This document shows positions 16,916 through 25,370 of a stretch of DNA of 64,000 bases, piece by piece. Below the pieces are notes generated by a model. That model searched no databases and was not told the DNA's origin. It worked only from the letters and a program-made list of their open reading frames with translations. Position 1 is the first letter of the stretch; each line of letters opens with the position of its first letter. A program made the position numbers and the translations under genes. Source of the stretch: Actinophytocola sp036378875 (GTDB taxonomy: Bacteria; Actinomycetota; Actinomycetes; Mycobacteriales; Pseudonocardiaceae); contig NZ_DASUVO010000022.1 in the NCBI RefSeq assembly GCF_036378875.1, forward strand, positions 62,001 through 126,000, in the 5' to 3' direction.

Positions 16916-18196
16916 CTACCCCGCGCTCGCCGCGGCGGTTCCGGCCGGGACGTGATCTCCGGACATCCGTTCCAGCAGGGGAACGATGTCGTGCAGTGTC
17001 TGGGTGGCCAGCATCTCCTGCTGCACCTCGATCGCACACTTCCGGAACGACGGCTCCTGCAGCAGGCGTGCCGCCTGGCGGCGCACCGTTTCCGGTGTCA
17101 GGTCCGCCAGGTCGAGCAGGAGGCCGTAGCCGCGCTTCTCCTGTGCCAGCGCCGAAGCCCGCTCGCTCCACGTCGTGCCAGGGACGATCAGCTGTGGAAC
17201 GCCGTTGACCACCGCGTTCCCCACGGTCGCCCCGCCGCCCTGGTGCACGATCGCCGAGCAGCTCGCCAGTACCTCGTTCATCGGCACGAAGCCGGCCGCG
17301 CGCACGTTGTCCGGCACCCGGACACCGGCCAGCTGGTCGGCGTCGAGCGTGGCGATCACCTCGACGTCGAGGCCGCCCAACCCGTCGAGCAGATGCTCGA
17401 CCGACGCCTCCTCCCGCCCGTGCACCTGGCGGTTCGACACCCCGAGCGTCAGCAGCACCCGTGGGCGGGCCGGCTTTTCCAGTACCCACCGCGGAATCGG
17501 CAGTGGACGGTTGACCGGCTCGAAGCGGACCGGGATGTAGTTCACGTCGAGGTCGTACCGGATGCAGGACGGTGACGGGTCGATGGTGGCCATGCCGAAC
17601 CGCTGTGCCTCGTCGAACTCGAGTCCGTGCCGTGACAGCCAGCCGGACATCCACTCCACCAACGGATCCGAGCCCGGGACGCGGGAAAGCAGGTCCTGGT
17701 ACTGGAAATGGATCCGGGCCGTCTGGTCGGCCGCGTACAGCATGCGCACGTGCGCGGCGCCCACCGCGTGCGCGACCAGCGGGCCCGCGTACATGAGCGG
17801 GTCCCACACCACCAGGTCCGGCTGCCACTGCCTGGCGAACCGCAGCAGGTCGTCGAGCAGCGAGTCGGGTGACGCCCACCGGAACATCTCCACCCATGTC
17901 TCGTACACCGTGCGCACGTGCTCGTCGGTGTAGCGTTCCGGCCGGGTCTCGGACAGTTTGTGCTCCCCGTCCATCGGGTTGTACCCGTCTCCGCCCATGC
18001 GCCGGTGCCGCGCGATGTCCAGTTCGTCGCCGAACCACATCACGTCGATCCCGGTCTCCTGGAACGGCCGCACCTCGGCCGGATTGCACGGGCCGACGTA
18101 TCGAACCTCGTGTCCCGCCGCCCGCAGCGCCCAGCTGACCGGGGCCATGCTGTAGATGTGCGTCCTGGTCGGAAAGACGATCAACATGACGCGCAT
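16916..18196 (-). CDS. Macrolide-type GT1 glycosyltransferase (VinC-like)
   Basis: 426 aa, GT-B fold. The N-terminal acceptor domain starts MRVMLIVFPTRTHIYSMAPV; the C-terminal donor domain has LLTLGVSNRQ and the signature HQGGGATVGNAVVNGVPQLIVPG, which binds the NDP-sugar phosphates. This group moves deoxy- or aminosugars onto polyketide aglycones; VinC does so in vicenistatin. AGGAG lies 7 nt before the ATG. The gene is transcribed away from the starter-unit genes, sharing a 199-bp promoter region that holds two palindromic CCCCT elements. No partner activator (DesVIII type) is seen. The likely donor is the aminopentose made by the 50.6-53.6 kb operon. Confidence 0.9.
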   Translation of the reverse strand: MRVMLIVFPTRTHIYSMAPVSWALRAAGHEVRYVGPCNPAEVRPFQETGIDVMWFGDELDIARHRRMGGDGYNPMDGEHKLSETRPERYTDEHVRTVYETWVEMFRWASPDSLLDDLLRFARQWQPDLVVWDPLMYAGPLVAHAVGAAHVRMLYAADQTARIHFQYQDLLSRVPGSDPLVEWMSGWLSRHGLEFDEAQRFGMATIDPSPSCIRYDLDVNYIPVRFEPVNRPLPIPRWVLEKPARPRVLLTLGVSNRQVHGREEASVEHLLDGLGGLDVEVIATLDADQLAGVRVPDNVRAAGFVPMNEVLASCSAIVHQGGGATVGNAVVNGVPQLIVPGTTWSERASALAQEKRGYGLLLDLADLTPETVRRQAARLLQEPSFRKCAIEVQQEMLATQTLHDIVPLLERMSGDHVPAGTAAASAG

Positions 18197-18278
18197 CGGC
18201 GTGCTCCTCTACCTCGTCGCCCGGGCGAATACACGGTAGCCGCGAAGCCCGGTGACGGTGATCGGCACGAGCGAAGAC

Positions 18279-18344
18279 AGGGGTGCACCCCTATTTCGCG
18301 AGCCGGTCGAATACCACCCGAGTTTCCGGCACCCCTTAAGGGCT
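18279..18344. promoter_or_regulatory. CCCCTA-type operator sites between glycosyltransferase and starter genes
   Basis: AGGGGTGCACCCCT (18279-18292) is a perfect 14-bp palindrome and CCCTTAAGGG (18333-18342) a perfect 10-bp palindrome. The CCCCT cores at 18288 and 18332 are 44 bp apart, four times 11 bp. The same core recurs in three other cluster promoters, so a pathway regulator probably binds here and controls both divergent transcripts. Confidence 0.5.
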
Positions 18345-18395
18345 GGCGCGCGCCGCCCGGACGGGCAAGCGTGGAAAGGAACGGAGGTGGCAAGC

Positions 18396-19301
18396 ATGAC
18401 CGTCGCACCCAGCGCCAAGGGATGGGTGGAGTTCGGGCAGTTCCGGACGTGGTACCGGGTGACCGGCCCCCTGGACACCGAGCGCCCGGCTCTCGTCGCC
18501 GTGCACGGCGGCCCCGGGAGCACCCACGACTACCTGCTGAACCTGAGCGTGCTGGCCGACGCCGGTTGGCCGGTCGTGCACTACGACCAGCTCGGCAACG
18601 GCGGTTCCACCCACCTGCCCGACCGCGGCGCCGACTTCTGGACCCCTGAGCTGTTCCTGGCCGAGCTGAACAACCTGCTGGCACGCCTGGACATCGCGAA
18701 GAACTACGTCCTGTTCGGCCAGTCGTGGGGCGGCATGCTGGTGGCACGGCACGCGGCGAACCAGCCGGAAGGCCTGCGGGGGCTGGTGATCGCCAACTCG
18801 CCTGCCTCCTACCCGCTGTGGCGGCAGGAGATGGAGGTGCTGCGCGCGCGGCTCCCGTCCGGTGTGGACGCGACGCTGCGCCGGCACGAGGCCGCCGGCA
18901 CGACCGACAGCCGGGAGTACTACGAGGCCATGCGGGTCTTCTACGACCGGCACGTCTGCCGGATCGTCCCGTGGCCCAAGGACTATCTCGCCTCGTTCAT
19001 GGAGACGTCCAACGACCCGACCGTGTACTCGGTGATGAACGGCCCGAGCGAGTTCCACGTCGTCGGCAGTCTCAAGGACTGGTCCGTCGTGGACTGTCTG
19101 CCCGACATCGACGTGCCCACCCTGGTCATCTCCGGACGGCACGACGAGGCGACCCCGGCGGCCGTGCGGCCGTTCCACGACCACATACCCGATGTGCGGT
19201 GGGAGATCTTCGAGGACTCCAGCCACGTGCCGAACCTGGAGGAGCCGGAACGCTTCCACGCCGTCCTGGTGGAGTTTCTCAAGAGTCTCGACGGAAGGTG
19301 A
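18396..19301 (+). CDS. Proline iminopeptidase-type alpha/beta hydrolase; aminoacyl-removing amidase (VinJ-like)
   Basis: ATG 18396 has GGAGG 8 nt upstream; 301 aa. The alpha/beta hydrolase triad is visible: HGGPG oxyanion loop, nucleophile S110 in GQSWGG, Asp in GRHDEATP, His in SSHVPN. In vicenistatin, VinJ removes the protecting alanine from the amino end of the finished polyketide so that the amine can close the macrolactam. The neighbours here are the same starter-unit set, which supports this role over a housekeeping peptidase. It is the first gene of the plus-strand starter operon, 7 nt before the trans-acyltransferase. A cytoplasmic enzyme; no signal peptide. Confidence 0.9.
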   Translation: MTVAPSAKGWVEFGQFRTWYRVTGPLDTERPALVAVHGGPGSTHDYLLNLSVLADAGWPVVHYDQLGNGGSTHLPDRGADFWTPELFLAELNNLLARLDIAKNYVLFGQSWGGMLVARHAANQPEGLRGLVIANSPASYPLWRQEMEVLRARLPSGVDATLRRHEAAGTTDSREYYEAMRVFYDRHVCRIVPWPKDYLASFMETSNDPTVYSVMNGPSEFHVVGSLKDWSVVDCLPDIDVPTLVISGRHDEATPAAVRPFHDHIPDVRWEIFEDSSHVPNLEEPERFHAVLVEFLKSLDGR

Positions 19302-19308
19302 ATCTCGG

Positions 19309-20253
19309 ATGGAGAGTCGATCCGGCACGGCACTGGTGTTCCCGGGCATGGCCCCCGCGCGGTTCGCCGACGTCGGTCGTTTCATGCTGATCAACCCGTT
19401 CGCCCGCGAGCTCGTCGCGGCCGCCGACGAGCGGCTCGGCTACTCGCTGGTGGACCGCTTCCGCGACAACGACGGCGACTACACCGAGTACGCACAGGTC
19501 GCGTTCATGGTGAACTGCCTCGCCCTGGCCTGGTGGGCCGAGCACGAGCTCGGCGTGTCGCCACAGTTCTGCACCGGTCCCAGTTTCGGGGAGAAACCGG
19601 CGGCCGTCCACATCGGAGCGCTCTCGTTCTCCGACGGCGTGTGGATGACCGCGGCGCTGGCACGTTGCATGGATGAGTTCTTCGCCACCGAGTACCAGGA
19701 CGTGGTGACGCACTCGTTCGTGCGAACGCCGGAGGAGGCGGTCAGCGAGGTGCTGGCCGAGTTGAACGCCCTCGGCGAGTGGTGCGACATCTCGTGCTAC
19801 GTCGACCACAACTTCTACATGGTGTCGCTGCGGGAGCGGAACCTGGAGTGGCTACAGCGGAAGGTGCGTGCCATTGGTGGGCTCTCGTTGTACACGATGC
19901 GTCCGCCCATGCACTCGAGCGCGTTCGGGGCGTTGCGGCGCAAGGCCGAGGACGAGGTGCTCGGTGATCTGCCGTTCGCGGACCCGGTGCTGCCTGTGAT
20001 CGCCGATCAGGACGGGACGGTCGTGCGTACCGGGGCGGGGGTGCGGGCGATGCTGCTGGACAGCTTCACCCGGCCGCTGCGCTGGCCCGCGGTCGTGGAC
20101 AGGTTGAAACAACTGGGTGTCGGCACGGTGTGTGTGTCCGGACCGGACAGTCTGTTCGGCCGGGTGCCGTGCACGACGAGCAACTTCGAGGTGGTGGCCG
20201 CGACGCCGAGGCTCGCGATGTCGCCTCGCCGGCGCGGCACCGTACCGGTCTGA
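19309..20253 (+). CDS. Trans-acting acyltransferase transferring the starter to the PKS loading ACP (VinK-like)
   Basis: ATG 19309 has GGAAGG about 10 nt upstream and gives 314 aa. The fold is FabD/AT-like (ALVFPGMAPARF at the N-terminus), with nucleophile S92 in GPSFGEK and probable catalytic H202 in PPMHSSAFG. These replace the GHSxG of malonyl transferases, as in VinK, which moves an aminoacyl-capped beta-amino acyl group from the stand-alone ACP (VinL) to the loading ACP of the first PKS. Here the partners are the ACP at 20255-20491 and the N-terminal ACP of PKS1. The C-terminal about 20 residues (TPRLAMSPRRRGTVPV) look like a tail. Convergent with the ACP gene, 1 bp between stops. Confidence 0.88.
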   Translation: MESRSGTALVFPGMAPARFADVGRFMLINPFARELVAAADERLGYSLVDRFRDNDGDYTEYAQVAFMVNCLALAWWAEHELGVSPQFCTGPSFGEKPAAVHIGALSFSDGVWMTAALARCMDEFFATEYQDVVTHSFVRTPEEAVSEVLAELNALGEWCDISCYVDHNFYMVSLRERNLEWLQRKVRAIGGLSLYTMRPPMHSSAFGALRRKAEDEVLGDLPFADPVLPVIADQDGTVVRTGAGVRAMLLDSFTRPLRWPAVVDRLKQLGVGTVCVSGPDSLFGRVPCTTSNFEVVAATPRLAMSPRRRGTVPV

Positions 20254-20254
20254 C

Positions 20255-20491
20255 TCAGCGCGTCGGGTCCAGTGTCTTCCACAGGATCTCCGCGGTGGCA
20301 AAGGTTTCCAACGTCAGTGCGTCGTCTTCGAAACGGAGCTGGTACGCGTTCTCCAACGCGGACAGCAGCTCCACGGTGGCCATGGAGTCGAGCCCGAACT
20401 CGCGTAGTGACAGGGTCGGCTCCAGTGGCTCGTCGGCCGGCAGGTAGGGCAGGTACTGGCGCAGAAGTTCCTCGAACTTGTTGTCCCACAT
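20255..20491 (-). CDS. Stand-alone acyl carrier protein for the starter unit (VinL-like)
   Basis: 78 aa, standard ACP size, with the phosphopantetheine serine in FGLDSMATVELLSALENAY. It is expected to carry 3-methylaspartate, then 3-aminoisobutyrate, then the aminoacyl-capped unit while the ligases, decarboxylase and trans-AT act on it. It lies exactly between the trans-AT and the first ligase but on the opposite strand, so it is transcribed from the 83-bp region shared with the ligase. No clear SD precedes the ATG (the upstream bases are ACTCTTTCCT), so a leaderless mRNA is possible. Too small for other functions; assignment is firm. Confidence 0.9.
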   Translation of the reverse strand: MWDNKFEELLRQYLPYLPADEPLEPTLSLREFGLDSMATVELLSALENAYQLRFEDDALTLETFATAEILWKTLDPTR

Positions 20492-20574
20492 AGGAAAGAG
20501 TGTAAGCGGCCGGATCGGCGTACACAGACCCCTAGGTTTTCCGAAACTGGCCCCTAATTCGGCGGAGGACGCGA
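20492..20574. promoter_or_regulatory. Divergent promoter with two CCCCTA elements 22 bp apart
   Basis: ACCCCTAGG (CCCCTA at 20529-20534) and GCCCCTAAT (CCCCTA at 20551-20556) are direct repeats with a 22-bp period, two helical turns. This spacing is typical of SARP operators. The site sits between the ACP and ligase starts and can serve both. Confidence 0.5.
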
Positions 20575-22125
20575 ATGGACGCAACCGGTGGGCACGCGCT
20601 GTACTCGAGGTTCCTGCGAGGGCTCGAGCTGTCCCCCCATGGCGCGGCGGTGCGGGTGGGCCCGGACTCGGTGACCTATACGCAGGCACACGAGCTGGCG
20701 CTGCGCTGGGGCGGGGCGCTCGCCCGTGCGGAGCACAGGGTGGTCGGGGTGCTGGCCGGCAAGGGACGGACCGCGTACGCCGGGATCCTGGCGGCTCTCT
20801 ACGCCGGCGCGACGGTCGTACCGCTCCGTCCGGACTTCCCGGTGGCCCGCCTCCGACAGATGCTCGGGGCGTCCCGGGCCACGGCGTTGATCTGCGACGG
20901 CGCCGGACTCGGAGTCCTACCTGGACTGCTGGCCGACCGGTGCGATGTCGCCGTGCTGGCACCGGAAGCCGACCTCGCCGTCGCGGAATTCCCGGTGCTC
21001 GCCGCGGACGGCCGGCACGCACTGGACCACCCTCGCCCGGTTACCCGGGACGACCCGGCCTATGTGCTGTTCACCTCCGGGTCGACCGGCCGGCCCAAGG
21101 GGGTCGTGATCACCCACGGCAGCACGGAACACTACTTCCGGCTGCTGGACGCGCGGTACGACTTCACGCCGGCCGACGTGTTCTCCCAGACCTTCGACCT
21201 GAACTTCGACTGCTCGCTGTTCGACCTGTTCTGTGCCTGGGGTTCGGGTGGCACCGCCGTGGTGGTGCCACCGCAGGCCTACCGCGCGCTACCCGAGTAC
21301 GTCGCGGATGCCGGGCTCACCGTCTGGTTCTCCACGCCGAGCGTCATCGACCTGGTCCGCCGGATGGGCGGCCTCGACGCCGCGGCGCTGCCCGGACTAC
21401 GGTGGAGTTTCTTCGCCGGCGAGGCGTTGAAGTGCCGGGACGCCGCGGACTGGCGACGTGCCGCGCCCAACGCGGTGCTGGAAAACCTGTACGGTCCGAC
21501 AGAGCTGACCATCACGGTCGCCGCCTACCGTTGGTGCGACGACATGTCACCGTCCGCTTCGGTGAACGGCGTGGTGCCCATCGGCGCCCTGCATGACGGG
21601 CACGACCACGTACTGCTGGACGAGCGCGGCGAACCCACCGCCGGCGAGGGCGAGCTGTGCGTGGCCGGGCCCCAGCTCACCCCGGGCTACCTGGACCCGG
21701 AGGACGAACGGGGACGGTTCGTGGACCGGGATTCCCTGCGCTGGTACCGAACCGGCGACCGGGTACGCGTGATCGGTGAGGGTGAGCTGGCCTACCTCGG
21801 CCGACTCGACTCGCAGGTTCAGGTGCAGGGCTGGCGGATCGAGCTGGCCGAGATCGAGAACGCGCTGCGGGCAAGCGGCGTCCACGACGCCGTCACCGTG
21901 GGTGTACCCGGTACGGGCGGCATTCAGCTGTTCAGCTTCTACACCGGCGCCCCGCTGGCCACTGTGGACATTGTCCGAAAGCTGCGGGACCTGCTCCCCG
22001 AAGGTGTGATTCCCAAGCACTACCGGAACCTGGACGAGTTCCCACTGAACGGCAACCGAAAAGTGGATCGGTCGAGGCTGACGGCCTTGGCGGGTGAGCT
22101 GCTCACCGGAGCGGTCGTGCGCTAG
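20575..22125 (+). CDS. Amino-acid adenylating ligase, probably adds the protecting alanine (VinM-like)
   Basis: 516 aa, ANL superfamily, no fused carrier domain. ATP loop LFTSGSTGRPKG (from about residue 165), FAGEAL, YGPTELT, the YRTGD hinge and the C-terminal lysine K496 in GNRKVDR are all present. The substrate pocket start QTFDLNFDCSLFDLF resembles D-alanine/small-amino-acid activating enzymes (DltA, VinM). VinM adds L-alanine to the amine of the ACP-bound beta-amino acid, protecting it during chain growth. The order trans-AT, ACP, ligase, ligase, decarboxylase follows that system. GGAGG lies before the ATG. The exact amino acid (Ala, Gly or Ser) cannot be read by eye. Confidence 0.85.
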   Translation: MDATGGHALYSRFLRGLELSPHGAAVRVGPDSVTYTQAHELALRWGGALARAEHRVVGVLAGKGRTAYAGILAALYAGATVVPLRPDFPVARLRQMLGASRATALICDGAGLGVLPGLLADRCDVAVLAPEADLAVAEFPVLAADGRHALDHPRPVTRDDPAYVLFTSGSTGRPKGVVITHGSTEHYFRLLDARYDFTPADVFSQTFDLNFDCSLFDLFCAWGSGGTAVVVPPQAYRALPEYVADAGLTVWFSTPSVIDLVRRMGGLDAAALPGLRWSFFAGEALKCRDAADWRRAAPNAVLENLYGPTELTITVAAYRWCDDMSPSASVNGVVPIGALHDGHDHVLLDERGEPTAGEGELCVAGPQLTPGYLDPEDERGRFVDRDSLRWYRTGDRVRVIGEGELAYLGRLDSQVQVQGWRIELAEIENALRASGVHDAVTVGVPGTGGIQLFSFYTGAPLATVDIVRKLRDLLPEGVIPKHYRNLDEFPLNGNRKVDRSRLTALAGELLTGAVVR

Positions 22126-22139
22126 GGGACGTTAGGGGT
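22122..22139. promoter_or_regulatory. Tandem TAGGGG elements upstream of the second ligase
   Basis: CTAGGGG (from 22122) and TTAGGGG (from 22132) are tandem copies, 10 bp apart, starting in the stop codon of the first ligase. They are the reverse complement of the CCCCTA elements of other cluster promoters, hinting at an internal promoter for the ligase-decarboxylase-mutase-P450-PKS run. Confidence 0.4.
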
Positions 22140-22195
22140 TGGTTGAGGCCCCGCGTCGCGTGAAGCTTCTGGCAGTCACGGGAATTGGCGGCGAA

Positions 22196-23701
22196 ATGTG
22201 CGCATTGGACGTGGAAATGCTCGTTCATGATCTGCTTGACGATGCGGTGGCGGACAAGCCGGACGGTGCGGCCGTGCGGGACGCGTCCGGGGTGTGGAGT
22301 TATGCCGAGGTCGCTGGTTGGAGCCGTGCGGTGGACGCATGGCTGCGTGCGCGTGGCCTCGGCCCGGGCGAGCGGGTGGTCGTGCGGCTGCCGACCACCC
22401 GTGAGCTGGTCGCGACGTTCTTCGGTGTTTCCCGCCGGGGTGCGGTGTTCGTGCCGCTCAACCCCGGCATGAAGACGTTCCAGTTGAGGTCCGTCGTGGA
22501 CAACGCGGAACCCGCGCTGGTCATCGTCGCCGACGACGACGTCGAGGACGTCCGGCAGGCCACCGGTGTGCCCGTGCACGGTTTCACCGCGTTCTGGCGT
22601 GAGGTGACCGCGTTGCGGGATCGGGGTGTGCGTCTCGCGCCCGCCGACGTCAGCCCGAACGACATCGCCGTGCTCATCTACACCTCCGGTAGCACGGCCG
22701 CGCCGAAGGGCGTGATCGGGCCGCACGCGCAGGTGACCTTCGCGTCGCGGGCCATTCAGGCCGTGCTCGGATACCGGGACGACGACGTGGTGTTCTGTCG
22801 CTTCCCGATGTCGTGGGACTACGGCCTGTACAAGGTGTTGCTGTCCTGCCTTGGGCGTGCCGAGCTCGTTCTCGCCGGTGGGGAAGCGGATCTGGTACTG
22901 CTCACGCGGATGCGTGAGGTCGGGGCGACCGTGGTGCCCATCGTGCCTTCGCTCGCCTCGATGCTCATCACGTTGTTGGCGCGGGACAGCGGTCCTCGGC
23001 CGCCGGTGCGGATGTTCACCAACACCGGTGCCGCACTGCCCAAAGCCACCATCGAAGCGCTCCGTGCCGCTTTCCCCGGAGTGCGGGTGGTTCGACAGTT
23101 TGGTCAGACCGAGTGCAAGCGGATCGCGATCATGCCACCGGAGCAGGACGGGGAGCGGCCCGACTCGGTTGGTCGGCCGATGCCCGGCACCACCGTGCAG
23201 ATCGTGGACGCGGGCGGGAACGAGGTGCCGGCCGGTGAGATCGGCGAGATCGTCGTGAGTGGACCACATGTGATGCCCGGTTACTGGCGCGCGCCGGAGC
23301 TGACCACCCGCACGTTCCGCACCGACGCGCTCACCGGCGTGCCTCGGCTCCACACCGGTGACTACGGCCGGCTGGACGCGGACGGCTACCTGTACTTCGA
23401 GGGCCGCCGGGACGACATGTTCAAGCGCAAGGGCATCCGGATGAGCACGCTGGAGATCGAGGCGGCGGCGATGGACATTCCCGGTGTTCGCGCCGCGGGG
23501 GCGATTCCCCCGACCGCCGACCGCGACCTGGCGCTCTGCGTGGAGACCGATCTGTCCCCGCACACCGTGCTGCGTGAGCTGGCGCGACGGCTGGAGCCGG
23601 CGAAGGTGCCGGCGGTCTGTCACGTCGTCGAGAACTTTCCGCTCACCGCGCACGGCAAGAACGCGGCACGGGAACTGGCCTCCCTCGTGGAGGGGCGATG
23701 A
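22196..23701 (+). CDS. Beta-amino acid (3-methylaspartate)-ACP ligase (VinN-like)
   Basis: ANL-family ligase of about 501 aa from ATG 22196; ATG 22217 is also possible, and upstream GTG/TTG extensions lack similarity. Motifs: LIYTSGSTAAPKG, FGQTECK, LHTGDYG, and C-terminal K488 in AHGKNAAREL. The pocket segment FPMSWDYGLYKVLL holds D208, the position that in VinN-type enzymes is an Asp gripping the beta-amino group, so a beta-amino acid substrate is expected. It should adenylate 3-methylaspartate made by the mutase and load it on the stand-alone ACP. Its stop overlaps the decarboxylase start (ATGA). Substrate is inferred from genetic context. Confidence 0.87.
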   Translation: MCALDVEMLVHDLLDDAVADKPDGAAVRDASGVWSYAEVAGWSRAVDAWLRARGLGPGERVVVRLPTTRELVATFFGVSRRGAVFVPLNPGMKTFQLRSVVDNAEPALVIVADDDVEDVRQATGVPVHGFTAFWREVTALRDRGVRLAPADVSPNDIAVLIYTSGSTAAPKGVIGPHAQVTFASRAIQAVLGYRDDDVVFCRFPMSWDYGLYKVLLSCLGRAELVLAGGEADLVLLTRMREVGATVVPIVPSLASMLITLLARDSGPRPPVRMFTNTGAALPKATIEALRAAFPGVRVVRQFGQTECKRIAIMPPEQDGERPDSVGRPMPGTTVQIVDAGGNEVPAGEIGEIVVSGPHVMPGYWRAPELTTRTFRTDALTGVPRLHTGDYGRLDADGYLYFEGRRDDMFKRKGIRMSTLEIEAAAMDIPGVRAAGAIPPTADRDLALCVETDLSPHTVLRELARRLEPAKVPAVCHVVENFPLTAHGKNAARELASLVEGR

Positions 23702-24918
23702 ACACCACCGAGCTTGCCGCCAGGTACGGAACCCCGCTCTACGTCTACGATCTCGACCAGGTCGTCGAGGCTCGGGAGAGCCTGTTCGCCGCCCTGCCCG
23801 CGGACTTCGACCTGTTCTACGCGCTCAAGGCCAACCCGCATCCCGAGGTCGCCCGCGCCCTGCGCACCGGCGATGGCCGGGTCTGCCGGGCCGAGATCAG
23901 CTCGGTGGGGGAGCTTTCCGCCGCGCTGACCGCGGGATACGCGGCCGAGGAGTGCCTCTACACCGGACCCGGCAAGACCGATCGGGAGCTGGCCGAGGCG
24001 ATCGGGCGCGGTGTGCGGATGTTCTCCGTCGAGTCGCTCACCGACGCCGAACACGTCGGTGCCGCCGCCGACCGGCACGGCGTCGTCGCCCGTTGCCTGC
24101 TGCGGGTCAACAGTGTGTCGGCGAGCGCGGCCACGAGCATCCGGATGATGGGCAAGCCGTCGCAGTTCGGTATCGACAGCGAGACCCTGCCCGAGCTGAT
24201 GCCGGCGCTCACGTCCATCCGAGGCATCCGCGTGGTCGGCGCGCACTTCTTCACCATGAGCAACGCGGCCGACGAGGCGAGCCTGACGGCCGAGTTCGAG
24301 TTCGTCCTGGAGCTGACCGCACGGCTCACCGAGGAAGTTGGCCTGCCGCTGGAGTTCCTGGACATCGGCGGCGGCTTCTCCTCGCCGTACGCGGTTCCGG
24401 GCCGGCGAGCCCAGTACGACAAGCTGCGCACGGAGCTGGAGGCGCTGCTCGACCTGTACCTGCCCAGGTGGCGGGCCGGCGAGCCGAGGCTGGCCTGCGA
24501 GTCGGGCCGCTACCTGGTGGGAGGCAGTGGCTCCCTGCTGTGCGGCGTGGTGAACATCAAGGAGAGCCGCGGCAAGAAGTTCGTCGTCCTGGACGCGGGC
24601 ATCAACGCCGTGGGTGGCCTGTCCGGTCTGGGTCGCCTGCTGCCGGTGTCCGCGCGGTTCGAGGGACGGGAGCCGGTGGAGCACGCCAGCCTTGTCGGTC
24701 CACTGTGCACACCCGGGGACACGCTGGGTAGGGACACCGCCGTGCCGGCGCTGGCGGTCGGTGACGTGGTCACCGTGCCCAACGTCGGCGCATACGGGAT
24801 CTCCGCCAGCCTGCTCGGTTTTCTGAGCCGTCCAACCCCGACCGAGGTGGTCGTGCGAGGCGGCGAGGTGGTGTCGGTGTCCCAGGTGGAGTGTCGGCGG
24901 GTGGAGGTGGCGCGTTGA
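23698..24918 (+). CDS. PLP-dependent decarboxylase acting on the ACP-bound amino acid (VinO-like)
   Basis: 406 aa, alanine-racemase fold group IV decarboxylase (DAP/ornithine type). The PLP lysine is K44 in YALKANPHP; the glycine loop is LDIGGGFSS; the second active-site segment has C337 in GPLCTPGD. In the vicenistatin route, VinO decarboxylates 3-methylaspartyl-ACP to 3-aminoisobutyryl-ACP. A housekeeping DAP decarboxylase role is unlikely, since it is tightly coupled: ATGA overlap with the ligase before it and TTGA overlap with the mutase subunit after it. Confidence 0.9.
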   Translation: MNTTELAARYGTPLYVYDLDQVVEARESLFAALPADFDLFYALKANPHPEVARALRTGDGRVCRAEISSVGELSAALTAGYAAEECLYTGPGKTDRELAEAIGRGVRMFSVESLTDAEHVGAAADRHGVVARCLLRVNSVSASAATSIRMMGKPSQFGIDSETLPELMPALTSIRGIRVVGAHFFTMSNAADEASLTAEFEFVLELTARLTEEVGLPLEFLDIGGGFSSPYAVPGRRAQYDKLRTELEALLDLYLPRWRAGEPRLACESGRYLVGGSGSLLCGVVNIKESRGKKFVVLDAGINAVGGLSGLGRLLPVSARFEGREPVEHASLVGPLCTPGDTLGRDTAVPALAVGDVVTVPNVGAYGISASLLGFLSRPTPTEVVVRGGEVVSVSQVECRRVEVAR

Positions 24919-25370
24919 CGAGCCTCGACCTGCCGTCGCGACGCAGGGGATGTGTCATCGTGAGCACCGTCTCCTCCGACGCCCACACCTGGAACCTGGT
25001 GTTCCTGCAGCTGCTCGTCGAGGAGCTGGGCTTCGAGGTGATCAACCTCGGCGCCTGCGTGCCGGACGAGCTGCTGGTGTCCGAGTGCCTGAGCGTGCGG
25101 CCGGACCTGCTGGTGATCAGCAGCGTGAACGGCCACGGGTACCAGGACGCGCTGCGGGTGGTCGAGCGGTTGCGTGCCCACCACGAACTGGCCGACGTCC
25201 CGATGGTCGTCGGCGGCAAGCTCGGCACGGCCGGCCGGCAGACCAGCGGGCAGGTCGACCGTCTGCTCGCCGCGGGCTTCGACGCCGTCTTCGACGACCG
25301 CGTGGACGGGCCGGCGTCGTTCCGCCGGTTCGTCGAGTCCATCTCGGACAGTGCCCATGAACTTCGGTGA
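24915..25370 (+). CDS. Glutamate mutase small (B12-binding) subunit, GlmS/MutS type (VinH-like)
   Basis: TTG 24915 is chosen: it overlaps the decarboxylase stop (TTGA) and has GGAGG 8 nt upstream; GTG 24891 is a weaker alternative. 151 aa. The cobalamin-binding signature SSDAHTWN carries H24, the lower axial cobalt ligand, followed by INLGACVPDELL and VVGGKLG. With the large subunit it rearranges L-glutamate to threo-3-methylaspartate by a radical mechanism, making the starter precursor. Its end overlaps the large-subunit start by 14 bp. Coenzyme B12 must be supplied from elsewhere in the genome. Confidence 0.9.
   Translation: MTSLDLPSRRRGCVIVSTVSSDAHTWNLVFLQLLVEELGFEVINLGACVPDELLVSECLSVRPDLLVISSVNGHGYQDALRVVERLRAHHELADVPMVVGGKLGTAGRQTSGQVDRLLAAGFDAVFDDRVDGPASFRRFVESISDSAHELR

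Noticed and set aside
25174..25356. N-terminal extension of the mutase large subunit
   Set aside because: It overlaps the small subunit in another frame and lacks similarity; the ATG at 25357 matches the family start.
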